A stretch of DNA of 64,000 bases, taken from an uncultured bacterium. GTDB taxonomy: Bacteria; Bacillota; Clostridia; Oscillospirales; Acutalibacteraceae. Below the pieces are notes generated by a model. The model was not told the DNA's origin, did not search any database, and saw only the letters and a list, made by a program, of their open reading frames with translations. Below are positions 36,241-44,426 of the stretch, one piece after another; within the stretch, counting starts at the first letter, position 1; each line of letters begins with the position of its first letter. The stretch covers positions 1 through 64,000 of the forward strand of contig CAJMRT010000006.1 in the NCBI GenBank assembly GCA_905215855.1, given 5' to 3'. Made by a program: the position numbers and the translations under genes.

Positions 36241-36299
36241 CTCCCGAACAATAATTCGATTTATATCTAAATAATATCATTCGGGAGTTCTTCTGTCAA
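36241..36299 (-). promoter_or_regulatory. rmuC promoter with flanking inverted repeat
   Basis: TTGACA, 17 bp, TATTAT on the minus strand (36271-36299). The inverted repeat CTCCCGAA (36241-36248) / TTCGGGAG (36280-36287) has one arm in the -35/-10 spacer and the other on the ribosome binding site. Confidence 0.65.
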
Positions 36300-36300
36300 C

Positions 36301-37227
36301 TCAAGGTTCAAATATTGTTTCGACCCGCTTTTTGCAATTTTCAGGTGAGTAAACAAAGCGGTCTATATGGTTACTGTTGCAGTAGTACTCGGGCGATTTT
36401 GGATTGTATTTATAATCAAAAACATCAATTATTATCAGCTTTATTTTCATTTTTTCGGGAATGATACTTTTTATGTAAACACTTACCTGATCCCCCACGC
36501 AAACACCCTCTTTGGTTTCTGCAAGACCTGCAAGGTTTGGTGAAAGCTCAACAAAAGCACCGTAATTTTCAACGCTGCGAACAATTCCGGACACGGTTTC
36601 TCCGGCACAAAACTTTTCGGCATTTTCCTCCCATGTTCCGAGAAGCTCTTTATGACTCAAGCTGATTCTGCCGTTTTCAATTGATTTTATTACAGCCTTA
36701 ATATCCATCCCAACAGTAAACCGCTCACGGGGATGCTCAATTCTTGAAACCGAAATTGTATCAATCGGCATCAATGCAATAATTCCGCAGCCGATGTCGG
36801 CAAATGCACCAAAACTTTCAAGATGAGTTACTCGTGCAGGCACAATATCGCCGCATCTTAACTTTGAAATATACGCGTCAAGGCACTTGCGTTGAGCCTT
36901 TTCCCTTGAAAGCATAACAACAGGTTCTCCGTTCGGGGCTTCGGTTATGTCGGTAACCACAAAACAAATGGGACGGTTTACTCTTGAAATTACGGCAATG
37001 TCACGAACCGAGCCGTCTTTTATTCCGATTACCCCCTCTTCCCTCGGAATTATGCCCTTGATGCCCGCAAGGTCAACAATAAGATTGTGACTGCTGTCAC
37101 AAACAATTGCCTTTGCCTCAAGTATTTTTTCACTGCTTTTTGCCTCTTCAAGCAATTTCAGAGAATGAATTATATTTATGTTTTCCTGTTCGGATATAAG
37201 TTTTCCTTCGGGTAAATATTCTGACAT
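36301..37227 (-). CDS. S1-domain RNA-binding protein (RpsA-like)
   Basis: A 308-residue protein with two recognisable S1 domains: one starting GDIVPARVTHLESFGAFADIGCG (around residue 133) and one starting GETVSGIVRSVENYGAFVELSP (around residue 218), preceded by a degenerate S1-like N-terminal domain. This is the short 'S1-like' form of low-GC Gram-positives, whose role in translation is not settled. ATG at 37227 follows GGAGG; the longer reading begins within promoter sequence. Confidence 0.88.
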   Translation of the reverse strand: MSEYLPEGKLISEQENINIIHSLKLLEEAKSSEKILEAKAIVCDSSHNLIVDLAGIKGIIPREEGVIGIKDGSVRDIAVISRVNRPICFVVTDITEAPNGEPVVMLSREKAQRKCLDAYISKLRCGDIVPARVTHLESFGAFADIGCGIIALMPIDTISVSRIEHPRERFTVGMDIKAVIKSIENGRISLSHKELLGTWEENAEKFCAGETVSGIVRSVENYGAFVELSPNLAGLAETKEGVCVGDQVSVYIKSIIPEKMKIKLIIIDVFDYKYNPKSPEYYCNSNHIDRFVYSPENCKKRVETIFEP

Positions 37228-37359
37228 TTTAAAGCCTCCGTTATATTTAGGTTTACAAAAAATCATATGAAAAAGTTTTCTGTCTTATTACACAGACGCA
37301 ATTTTTTGCAAAAAAATTTATTGCATTTGCTGCACTATCCTTCATAAAAAGCGGCAAAC

Positions 37360-37388
37360 TTGCATTTTTATTTCGTTTATGCTATCAT
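37360..37388 (+). promoter_or_regulatory. Promoter for cyclophilin-HAD operon
   Basis: TTGCAT, 17 bp, TATCAT. About 90 bp of leader follow. Confidence 0.6.
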
Positions 37389-37426
37389 AGGTATGTGTGT
37401 TTTAGAATAAAATCCGAAAAAGAAGA

Positions 37427-37455
37427 GCCGAGGTTATGTAACATAACGCCTCAGC
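37427..37455 (+). repeat. Leader hairpin upstream of the cyclophilin gene
   Basis: GCCGAGG and CCTCAGC arms flank a GTTATG/CATAAC palindrome, making a nearly complete 12-bp stem with no T run. It ends some 20 bases before the start codon and could stabilise the transcript. Confidence 0.5.
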
Positions 37456-37477
37456 TTGACAGGAAGGAAACAAATCT

Positions 37478-38491
37478 ATGAATACTTACAATCTCAAAAA
37501 GCTGTGTGCGGTATCGGTTGCATCAATTATGTGCGTTTCTGCACTTGCATTTTCGGGTTGCAATAACAAACAGCCTGAAACCTCGCAAACTCCCGATGAA
37601 CATGTTCCGACAACTACGGCTGTCAGCACTTCCGATGAACCTACCGCACAGAATTATCTTGAAAGCATCGGCATAGACACTGCTACCCTCGGTATCACTC
37701 CGAACATTATTCACGATTCAAACCCTGTCGGTTTTCAGCTTGATATACCAAAGGACGGCGATACAATTGCAGTTGTTCACACCTCATACGGTGACATTAA
37801 AATGCGACTTTTCCCTGAACAAGCGCCAAAGGCTGTTACTAACTTTGTAAACCTTGCAAAAGCAGGAAAGTATAACAACTCGCTTTTCAGCAAGGTAACG
37901 AAAGACTTTATGATTAACGGCGGTTACTGCGGCACAAGTTCATACGGTGATGTTTTTGAAGATGAATTTTGCGACAAGCTCTTTAATATCAGAGGTGCGG
38001 TTGCAATGTCAAACACAGGTGCGGATACAAACGAAAGCGCGTTTTTTATAAATCAGAAGACTGCCGAAACATACAAGAATGAAGGCGGCTGGGAACATCT
38101 TGCAAATCAATGGGATTCTATCAAAACCCAGCTTGCAAACTACAAAGATTCAAACCTGCTCAGTGCCTTTATTGAAAAGAATGGCACTAACTGCTATGAC
38201 ACAGACAGCGTTCCGGATAGCGTAAAGAAATTGTATGAGGAAAACGGCGGTAATGCTTACCTTGACGGTGCATACAATGCCGTTGACAGAGGATACACAG
38301 TTTTCGCACAGGTAATTGACGGAATGGATGTTGTTGACAAAATTGCTTCTGCAAAAGTTGACAAGGACGGTATTCCTGTTAAAAACATTGTTATAAAAAG
38401 CGTTAAGATTACACAGTACAAGGAGAAATCGACAACTCAGGCAGCTTCAACATCTGCCGAGGGCATTACGCAGCCGACTACAGTCGGATAA
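37478..38491 (+). CDS. Peptidyl-prolyl cis-trans isomerase, cyclophilin-type lipoprotein
   Basis: A secreted foldase. The signal peptide ends in lipobox AFSGC (Cys about residue 27), followed by a Thr/Ser-rich linker. The cyclophilin core begins TIAVVHTSYGDIKMRLFPEQAPKAVTNF and has FSKVTKDFMINGG, AMSNTGADTNESAFFIN and GYTVFAQVIDGMDVVDKI. Between the ESAFFIN strand and the final strands lies an insertion of about 75 residues not usual in compact cyclophilins. A Thr/Ser-rich tail ends the 337-residue protein. It precedes the HAD gene by 9 bp. Confidence 0.92.
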   Translation: MNTYNLKKLCAVSVASIMCVSALAFSGCNNKQPETSQTPDEHVPTTTAVSTSDEPTAQNYLESIGIDTATLGITPNIIHDSNPVGFQLDIPKDGDTIAVVHTSYGDIKMRLFPEQAPKAVTNFVNLAKAGKYNNSLFSKVTKDFMINGGYCGTSSYGDVFEDEFCDKLFNIRGAVAMSNTGADTNESAFFINQKTAETYKNEGGWEHLANQWDSIKTQLANYKDSNLLSAFIEKNGTNCYDTDSVPDSVKKLYEENGGNAYLDGAYNAVDRGYTVFAQVIDGMDVVDKIASAKVDKDGIPVKNIVIKSVKITQYKEKSTTQAASTSAEGITQPTTVG

Positions 38492-38500
38492 GGAGAAATT

Positions 38501-39349
38501 ATGGAGAAAATGCCTGTTGTAGCGATTATGTACGACTTTGACCGTACCCTTTGCACAAAGGATATGCAGGATTACAGCTTTATCCCACGGCTTAACATGA
38601 CCGAGGAAGAGTTTTGGAAATACTCAAATGAACTTGGTCAGCGTGAGCATATGGATTCGATTCTTGCGTATATGTATGCGATGGTGAGAATGTCCCGTGA
38701 AAAGAATATTCCGCTTTTGCGAAATGACCTTATTGAAATGGGAAAGAATGTCGAATTTTTTGACGGTGTAAAGGATTGGTTCAAGAGAATTTCCGACTTT
38801 GGCAAAGAGTTTGGAATGCAGGTTGAACACTATGTAATTTCTTCGGGTATGAAAGAAATTATTGAGGGAACAGAAATCAGCAAGTACTTCAAAAGCATTT
38901 TTGCGTGTGAGTTTCTTTATGATGAAAACGGTAATGCCGTATGGCCTAAAACCGATGTAAACTACACCAACAAAACGCAGTTCGTTTACAGAATCAACAA
39001 GGGTGTTCTTGATGTAGCAAATGATGTTGACCTCAACCGTTCAATGCCTGAGGACAGCAAGCGAGTTCCGTTCTGCAATATGATTTACATAGGCGACGGT
39101 CTTTCCGATGTTCCGTGTATGAAAATGATGAAAGCCTACGGCGGATATTCAATTGCCGTTTATCAGCAAAAAGACAGTAAGGTTGAAGATTTGCTGATGA
39201 AAGACAGGGTTGATTTTATCTATCCTGCTGACTATTCCGAAAGCACGGGTCTTGACCTGACAGTCAAAAATATCATAAGAAAAATGGCAGTCTGCGGTCT
39301 TCTCTACGATGAAAACCATGAGCAGAAAAAAGAAATTCTCGGAAGATAA
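38501..39349 (+). CDS. HAD-family hydrolase
   Basis: 282 residues with the HAD motif I DFDRTLC (nucleophile Asp and acid/base Asp), motif II in VISSGMKEII, and motif IV IYIGDGLSDVPCM. The substrate is not evident; the family includes phosphoserine-phosphatase-like enzymes. ATG at 38501 has AAGGAG 5 bases upstream. It shares the transcript with the cyclophilin lipoprotein and ends at 39363-39400. Confidence 0.88.
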   Translation: MEKMPVVAIMYDFDRTLCTKDMQDYSFIPRLNMTEEEFWKYSNELGQREHMDSILAYMYAMVRMSREKNIPLLRNDLIEMGKNVEFFDGVKDWFKRISDFGKEFGMQVEHYVISSGMKEIIEGTEISKYFKSIFACEFLYDENGNAVWPKTDVNYTNKTQFVYRINKGVLDVANDVDLNRSMPEDSKRVPFCNMIYIGDGLSDVPCMKMMKAYGGYSIAVYQQKDSKVEDLLMKDRVDFIYPADYSESTGLDLTVKNIIRKMAVCGLLYDENHEQKKEILGR

Positions 39350-39362
39350 TTTCGGTTGAATA

Positions 39363-39400
39363 AAAAATGTCAGGTATCCGAAAGGTACTTGACATTTTTC
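39363..39400 (+). terminator. Terminator after the HAD gene; right arm holds the -35 box of the next RNA
   Basis: AAAATGTCA.GTA / GTAC.TGACATTTT stem with TTTTTCTTT. The TTGACA in its right arm doubles as the -35 of the small RNA promoter. Confidence 0.75.
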
Positions 39401-39417
39401 TTTATGTCGTATAATAT
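39389..39417 (+). promoter_or_regulatory. Promoter for candidate antitoxin RNA
   Basis: TTGACA, 17 bp, TAATAT (or 15 bp to TATAAT). Start expected near 39424. Confidence 0.6.
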
Positions 39418-39423
39418 TATAGT

Positions 39424-39515
39424 AAAGGAGATACTTGCGATAAGCGGGTTCTCCACTGTATTGGTTAGAAGCTAACCGCCGTTGGGAGAATTTTGGGCGG
39501 TTAGTTTCTTTTTTT
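39424..39515 (+). ncRNA. Candidate antitoxin small RNA facing the 28-residue toxin gene
   Basis: A predicted RNA of about 90 nt with no open reading frame of note. It begins with GATACTTGC..TAAGCGG..GTTCTCC and ends at an intrinsic terminator (CTAACCGCC / GGCGGTTAG, 39472-39504, then TTTCTTTTTTT). It is transcribed toward the toxin gene, so the two RNAs overlap if the toxin transcript reads past 39515. Its AACCGCC segment is complementary to GGCGGTT in the toxin leader. It resembles the convergent RNA pairs of type I systems such as par/Fst and txpA/RatA, but no homologue was identified by search. Confidence 0.6.
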
Positions 39516-39551
39516 ATTTAAGTGTACATATTGCTATGTACTAAAAAGAAG

Positions 39552-39638
39552 TCATTTTTTGTTACCGAAAACTTGATAACAAAGAGCGATAACGCTGACG
39601 ATTAAAGTGCCGAGTAAACATACATCGGAAATTGTCAT
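39552..39638 (-). CDS. Candidate type I toxin, 28-residue membrane peptide
   Basis: Encodes a 28-residue peptide beginning MTISDVCLLGTLIV and ending VFGNKK: a short polar start, one hydrophobic helix and a lysine end, the pattern of the 'putative holin-like toxin' peptides of Firmicutes type I systems. The ribosome binding site GAGGAGGTGAT is very strong, 7 bases before the ATG, yet lies in a CTCCTC-acaa-GAGGAG hairpin (39648-39663) that would shut off translation until opened. A consensus promoter drives it. Toxicity is inferred from form only. Confidence 0.7.
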   Translation of the reverse strand: MTISDVCLLGTLIVSVIALCYQVFGNKK

Positions 39639-39644
39639 GGTTAT

Positions 39645-39691
39645 CACCTCCTCTTGTGAGGAGAAACCGCCTACCGTTTAATGCAGGTATC
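39645..39691 (-). promoter_or_regulatory. Toxin mRNA leader with sequestered ribosome binding site
   Basis: The 6-bp CTCCTC/GAGGAG stem with a 4-base loop covers the ribosome binding site. Upstream, GATACCTGC, TAAACGG and GGTTTCTCC mirror the 5' end of the small RNA at 39430-39454 in the same order. Confidence 0.6.
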
Positions 39692-39699
39692 ACGGTCTT

Positions 39700-39728
39700 A
39701 TTCTAACAGTTTAATTCTTATTTGTCAA
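39700..39728 (-). promoter_or_regulatory. Promoter for the candidate toxin
   Basis: TTGACA, exactly 17 bp, TAGAAT on the minus strand, giving a leader of about 55 nt. Confidence 0.75.
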
Positions 39729-39743
39729 TTTATTTTTTTAGGC

Positions 39744-39771
39744 GGCAGTTCTTTACGGACTGCCGTTTTTT
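39744..39771 (+). terminator. Plus-strand terminator flanking the toxin locus
   Basis: GGCAGT / ACTGCC hairpin followed by GTTTTTT. It insulates the moxR operon from read-through. Confidence 0.7.
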
Positions 39772-39840
39772 GCATATATTCTGCATAACCTAAAAACATA
39801 TTTTCACATCTGAGGTTCGTCTGTATTTTACGAAAAAGAC

Positions 39841-39869
39841 TTGCAATAAAAAAACAAATCAAATATAAT
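39841..39869 (+). promoter_or_regulatory. Promoter for moxR-DUF58-transglutaminase operon
   Basis: TTGCAA, 17 bp, TATAAT, about 75 bp before the moxR ATG. Confidence 0.75.
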
Positions 39870-39945
39870 TTAAACAGAGAGCGTTGCTCAGACTCAATTA
39901 TTGTATAAAAAATATAACAACAATTTTAACACAAAGGAACAAATA

Positions 39946-40872
39946 ATGAATAAATTTCAACTTATAACCAATGAGGTAAAAAAGGTAATAAACGGTAAAG
40001 ACAGGGCGGTTGTCACCACTCTGCTTGCGTTGCTCACAGGAGGAAACATTCTTATTGAGGATATTCCGGGTGTGGGAAAAACAACAATGGCGGTTGCGTT
40101 TTCAAAGGCGCTCGATCTTGAATACGGCAGAGTACAGTTCACTCCCGACACTTTACCGTCAGATATCACGGGCTTTGCGGTCTATAACAAGGATACAGGA
40201 AAATTCACTTTCAACAAAGGCGCTGTGTTCTGCAATCTTTTTCTTGCAGACGAGTTAAACAGAACTTCAAGCAGGACTCAGGCAGCTTTGCTTGAGGCAA
40301 TGGAAGAACGGCAGGTTACTGTTGAAGGCAGCACTTTCAAGCTTGAAAAGCCTTTTTCTGTTATTGCAACGCAAAACCCGACAGGAGCGTCTGGAACACA
40401 GCTTTTGCCTGATTCACAGGTTGACCGATTCACGGTAAGGCTTTCAATGGGATATCCCGACAGCAACGCCGAATGTAAAATGCTGCTTAACAGAAGCGGT
40501 AAAAATCCCCTTGACTCCGTAAACTGCATTGTGTCCAAGAATGAATTTTTTGAAATGCAGTCGGAGGTTCAGAATGTTTTTGTCAGCGACGATATGGCAG
40601 GATATATTGTGTCACTCATTTCGGCAACAAGAAAGCATCCGCTGATTTCGAGAGGTGCAAGCCCCAGAGCAACTCTGTCGCTCAGCGATATGGCAAAGGC
40701 TGTTGCATTTGCCGAGGGCAGAGATTACATTGTGCCGAGAGATGTTCAGAATATTTTTGTCTGCACCGTAAATCACAGGATAATTCTCAATGCAAAAGCC
40801 TCTGCATCAAAAAAGAACGGCGAAGAAATTCTGCACGAAATTCTCAGAAAAACTCCAAAGCCGAGGACTTGA
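39946..40872 (+). CDS. MoxR-family AAA+ ATPase
   Basis: Chaperone-like ATPase of 308 residues, with Walker A IPGVGKTT, Walker B LADELNR, and IATQNPTGASGTQLLPDSQVDRF sensor region. In this operon type it is thought to act with the DUF58 protein and the transglutaminase on a membrane or surface substrate. The ATG at 39946 has only a short GGA site; an upstream TTG at 39901 gives an unconserved extension. Confidence 0.93.
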   Translation: MNKFQLITNEVKKVINGKDRAVVTTLLALLTGGNILIEDIPGVGKTTMAVAFSKALDLEYGRVQFTPDTLPSDITGFAVYNKDTGKFTFNKGAVFCNLFLADELNRTSSRTQAALLEAMEERQVTVEGSTFKLEKPFSVIATQNPTGASGTQLLPDSQVDRFTVRLSMGYPDSNAECKMLLNRSGKNPLDSVNCIVSKNEFFEMQSEVQNVFVSDDMAGYIVSLISATRKHPLISRGASPRATLSLSDMAKAVAFAEGRDYIVPRDVQNIFVCTVNHRIILNAKASASKKNGEEILHEILRKTPKPRT

Positions 40873-40874
40873 AA

Positions 40875-41837
40875 ATGATAAGGAACATAATAATTTATCT
40901 TTGTCTGCTGACAGGAACATTTTTGTTCAGCATTTTTTATTATGCTTGGTTTTCGTGGTTCTTGTTTCTGACGGTCGTTTCAATTCCGATAATCTCGCTT
41001 TTGCTGAGTCTGCCCTTTATGATACGGAGTGCTTGTTCGGGCATTGAAATTTTTGCAAAAAACAATGTTTATGTGAAAGACGATTTTTACATTGCAATAT
41101 CAGGCAAGAAGAAGAAACCGCTCTTCTGCCCTATGCTCACGCTGAACATAAAATCCACCAACCTTACAGCAAATCTTCGTGAAAACATAAAAATCAGATT
41201 TTCGGGTACATTTACAAAGCCGTTAATCAGACAATGCAACAGTCTTACACAGCATTGCGGTCAGCTTGACATTGTATGCAAAAACGGTAAAGTTTACGAT
41301 ATGCTCGGTATATTTTTTATTCCGATTAGAATAAAAAAGCACAGCTTTGTTCGTGTTCTTCCAAAGTCGCAAAAGCCGGAAATCATCCCCGACATCAGTA
41401 ATTTCACGGTTACGGGATACAAGCCTAAGCCTGTGGGCAACAACGAAATTTATGAGCTTCGTGAATACCGTCACGGCGACAGTCTGCGCAATGTTCATTG
41501 GAAGCTTTCGTCAAAAAGTGACGATTTGATTGTGAAAGAACCGAATGTTCCGATAATCAAGAACTGTCTTATAATGCCTTTTTTCGGAGATAATGCAGAC
41601 GAAAATGATGTTGTTTTTGCAAAGCTGATGTATGTCTGCCGATATATGATTAAAAGCATAGGCATTTGCTTTGCATGCGACAGGAACGGCAATCCTTTCG
41701 AGATAAGATGCGAAAGCGATATATTAAACTATTTTTCCGCACTCTATCTAAACACGGAAAGCAACTTTGTTGCCGACACAAATGATTTTCAGCATTACAG
41801 TATATTTGCCGATCGTGAGGAGGTTGACTTGTTGTGA
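40875..41837 (+). CDS. DUF58 domain protein
   Basis: A 320-residue protein with two N-terminal transmembrane helices and a C-terminal DUF58 (vWA-like) region. The diagnostic motif EIYELREYRHGDSLRNVHWKLSSK is present around residues 190-215. ATG at 40875 follows GAGG. It lies 2 bp after moxR and overlaps the next start (GTGA), giving tight coupling. Confidence 0.92.
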   Translation: MIRNIIIYLCLLTGTFLFSIFYYAWFSWFLFLTVVSIPIISLLLSLPFMIRSACSGIEIFAKNNVYVKDDFYIAISGKKKKPLFCPMLTLNIKSTNLTANLRENIKIRFSGTFTKPLIRQCNSLTQHCGQLDIVCKNGKVYDMLGIFFIPIRIKKHSFVRVLPKSQKPEIIPDISNFTVTGYKPKPVGNNEIYELREYRHGDSLRNVHWKLSSKSDDLIVKEPNVPIIKNCLIMPFFGDNADENDVVFAKLMYVCRYMIKSIGICFACDRNGNPFEIRCESDILNYFSALYLNTESNFVADTNDFQHYSIFADREEVDLL

Positions 41838-43978
41838 AAAACAAAACAAGCTTTACGATTGACATTCTTCTCTGCGTAACATTGATTTCAAGCCTGTTTT
41901 ACTGTCTTGTCACCTCTTTTGATATAAAAACAGAATGGTACATCATAGTAGTTCCCACGGCAATTTTCTGCACAATTTACGGATTGCTTGCCTCGCTTGT
42001 GAAAAAGTCGGGTGTGCTGTTTATCAGCGTGGCAATCACTATGATTGTGTTCGTATTCACTCTGCTGTTTTCACTTGAAAGCATACTTGAGCAATTGAGT
42101 TATGTTATTACTCAGATTTTAAAACCGCTTTCGCAGTATCTTCCCGTACAGAACAAAATCATTTTGGGAGATACCCTCGGCACAAGTGCAACAGGACTTT
42201 TTGTGTTCATTTCGGCAATACTGAGTGCTGTTTTTACAATCAGCCTGATACGACACAAGCGTATTTTGATTCCGTCATTGCTGTCAATGGTACTGCTTGT
42301 CCCCTGCTTCATTCTTGTAAACACTCTGCCGTCACTTGTTTGTCTTTTTATTGCAATTGCAAGTCTTATTGTCTTGTACATTTCAAAGAACACACGCAAA
42401 TTCAGACCGTCACAGGGCGGTGTGATTACGGCAATTTCATTCGGAATAATGCTTGTTGTGATGACAATTCTGCTTGCGTTCAATCCGATTGAAAAATATG
42501 AGCGGTTTGACTGGCAGGAAAACCTTTTGCAGAGCATTGAAAACAGCTTTAATATTGATGACGGACGAAAAACTTCAACAGAAAAAAACCTTAATGAAAT
42601 CAAAGGTTCACTTGAAGAAAAAGAAAATATCAACGATATTTCTCCGCTTACGCAGACGCATACACCTGTTATGACGGTCACTTCGGCAGTTGGCGGTAAT
42701 ATTTATCTCAAAGGCACAGCATATGCCGACTACAGGGACAACACCTGGAGTATCATTTCCGACAATGATGTTGCAAGATATCCGCAGGATTTCGTACCGT
42801 TTACGGCAACAATCGGGAACAACGCTTTAACCGATACAAGGGTTCATATGCTGAATGAAAGTAAGATTGCCTATGTTCCCTACTTTTTGGAAAGTTTACC
42901 CGACAATCTCAATTCAGTTGCCGATGTGTGTGTAAAAAACGATACGGATAAAAACGAATTTAATTATTCGCACTATCCGTTTTATGCCGAAAACACATAT
43001 AGATACAATAATTCTGACGATGCGGAAGATTACAAAACCTTTGTGTATGACACCTATCTTGAAATTCCGAGAACAACACAAATTGAGTTGCGTAGAATTG
43101 CAGAGCAAGAGGGTTTTCTCGACTCAGAGCTTACCGCTTCCGAAAAGATTGAAATGGTAAAGAACTATATTTCAAGCAGTAAAACCTATTCGTTAAAAAC
43201 TCCGAAAATGCCGTCAGGCAAAGATTTTGCAACTTGGTTTCTCAACGAGAGCGACACGGGATATTGTGTCCATTTTGCCACGGCCGGCACGCTTATGCTG
43301 AGGACACTCGGGATTCCGGCACGATATGTTACAGGCTACTATGCAACCGCATACGCAAATCAGACCGTGACCGTAACAACCGACAACGCTCACGCATGGG
43401 TTGAGTATTACAGCGATACGGCGGGTTGGATTCCGCTTGAATGTACACCGTCATCGTTTCAGCCGGCAAGGTATGTCGGCTCTCAAAGAGCAAGCGTCGG
43501 CAGTACTGACACAACTCAGTCAACAACCGTTGAACCGACAACAGCTCCGACTGCCCCGACAAACGGCACGGTTTCTAACAGCACAAAGCCGAAAAATGAC
43601 AGTAAATCTTCATTTGAATTTAACGGATTTACAATCGCTATGATGTCATTGGAAATTGTTGCCCTTGCTTTAATCGCAATTTTCTCAAGAAGAATTATCA
43701 TTATCAAAAAGAGAAAACAAAGATTTGAAACAGGAAGAAACAATAAAAGGGCAATCTGCATTTATAAAGAACTTAAAAATCTAACGAAAATTTCACATAT
43801 TCTGATTACAGATGAAGTGAAATCCGTGTACGAAAAGGCGAGATTCAGCAATCACACAATAAGCGGTGATGAACTGAAAATTATTGAAAAGGCTTATTAT
43901 AATTCTGTTGCAGAATTTTACAATAATCTCCCTCGCATCAAAAAGCCGTATTACAAGTTTATAAAGACTATAAAATAA
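41834..43978 (+). CDS. Transglutaminase-like membrane protein (TgpA type)
   Basis: 714 residues with about six N-terminal transmembrane helices, an extracytoplasmic transglutaminase/protease-like core and a final helix near residue 595 with a cytoplasmic tail. Catalytic triad positions are visible as Cys in DTGYCVHFATAGTLMLR, His in NAHAWVEYY and an acidic residue in WIPLECTPS. A Thr-rich linker (QSTTVEPTTAPTAPTNG) precedes the last helix. GTG start overlaps the DUF58 stop. Substrate unknown. Confidence 0.92.
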   Translation: MKNKTSFTIDILLCVTLISSLFYCLVTSFDIKTEWYIIVVPTAIFCTIYGLLASLVKKSGVLFISVAITMIVFVFTLLFSLESILEQLSYVITQILKPLSQYLPVQNKIILGDTLGTSATGLFVFISAILSAVFTISLIRHKRILIPSLLSMVLLVPCFILVNTLPSLVCLFIAIASLIVLYISKNTRKFRPSQGGVITAISFGIMLVVMTILLAFNPIEKYERFDWQENLLQSIENSFNIDDGRKTSTEKNLNEIKGSLEEKENINDISPLTQTHTPVMTVTSAVGGNIYLKGTAYADYRDNTWSIISDNDVARYPQDFVPFTATIGNNALTDTRVHMLNESKIAYVPYFLESLPDNLNSVADVCVKNDTDKNEFNYSHYPFYAENTYRYNNSDDAEDYKTFVYDTYLEIPRTTQIELRRIAEQEGFLDSELTASEKIEMVKNYISSSKTYSLKTPKMPSGKDFATWFLNESDTGYCVHFATAGTLMLRTLGIPARYVTGYYATAYANQTVTVTTDNAHAWVEYYSDTAGWIPLECTPSSFQPARYVGSQRASVGSTDTTQSTTVEPTTAPTAPTNGTVSNSTKPKNDSKSSFEFNGFTIAMMSLEIVALALIAIFSRRIIIIKKRKQRFETGRNNKRAICIYKELKNLTKISHILITDEVKSVYEKARFSNHTISGDELKIIEKAYYNSVAEFYNNLPRIKKPYYKFIKTIK

Positions 43979-43983
43979 GAAAT

Positions 43984-44010
43984 GCTCCCGTACAATACGG
44001 GAGCGTTTTT
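43984..44010 (+). terminator. Terminator after the transglutaminase gene
   Basis: GCTCCCGTA / TACGGGAGC stem followed by GTTTTT. Confidence 0.85.
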
Positions 44011-44013
44011 ACA

Positions 44014-44048
44014 CAACAAAAGGCTCTTGAAATCAACTCAAGAGCCTT
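44014..44048 (-). terminator. Terminator after the 63-residue membrane protein gene
   Basis: AAGGCTCTTGA / TCAAGAGCCTT stem followed by TTGTTG on the minus strand. Confidence 0.65.
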
Positions 44049-44063
44049 AAAATTTGCTTTACA

Positions 44064-44255
44064 TTATTTAAAAAGATTCTTTTTGTCATAATAATCTTTA
44101 TCGACAAACTCGTCCTTTTCGTCAAGATTGCTGTCACTGCTCTTGAAAAGTCCCGAGCCAAAACGATAATCGTGATTTGCCATTCTGCGAATTCCGTAAG
44201 CAAGAATTGCAACACACACCAAAATCCAGAAAACTAACCCAAACATAAACAACAC
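44064..44255 (-). CDS. Small single-pass membrane protein, unknown
   Basis: 63 residues with one N-terminal helix (LFMFGLVFWILVCVAILAYGI) and a hydrophilic tail rich in Asp, Lys and Tyr. GAGAGGTG precedes the ATG. It has its own terminator, convergent with the transglutaminase operon and divergent from the LytTR gene. I do not recognise a family. Confidence 0.65.
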   Translation of the reverse strand: MLFMFGLVFWILVCVAILAYGIRRMANHDYRFGSGLFKSSDSNLDEKDEFVDKDYYDKKNLFK

Positions 44256-44332
44256 CTCTCAAAAGCAATACAATGTTAATCTTTTTGTTTAGCTGATTAT
44301 ATCATAGTAACAAATTACTGTCAACAGCAATT

Positions 44333-44360
44333 TTGTAAGTCGGACGGCAAATTTTGCAAC
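44333..44360 (+). promoter_or_regulatory. Candidate LytTR binding sites before the LytTR gene
   Basis: Direct repeats TTGTAAG (44333) and TTGCAAC (44354) are 21 bp apart, upstream of an extended -10 (TGG-TAAAAT, 44395-44403). The same arrangement occurs before the ABC transporter at 45344. Confidence 0.6.
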
Positions 44361-44426
44361 TTGGTCGGCGGTACTGTTAATTTTCTTTTTGATATGGTAA
44401 AATGGTTGATGAACGGAGGGAATGCG

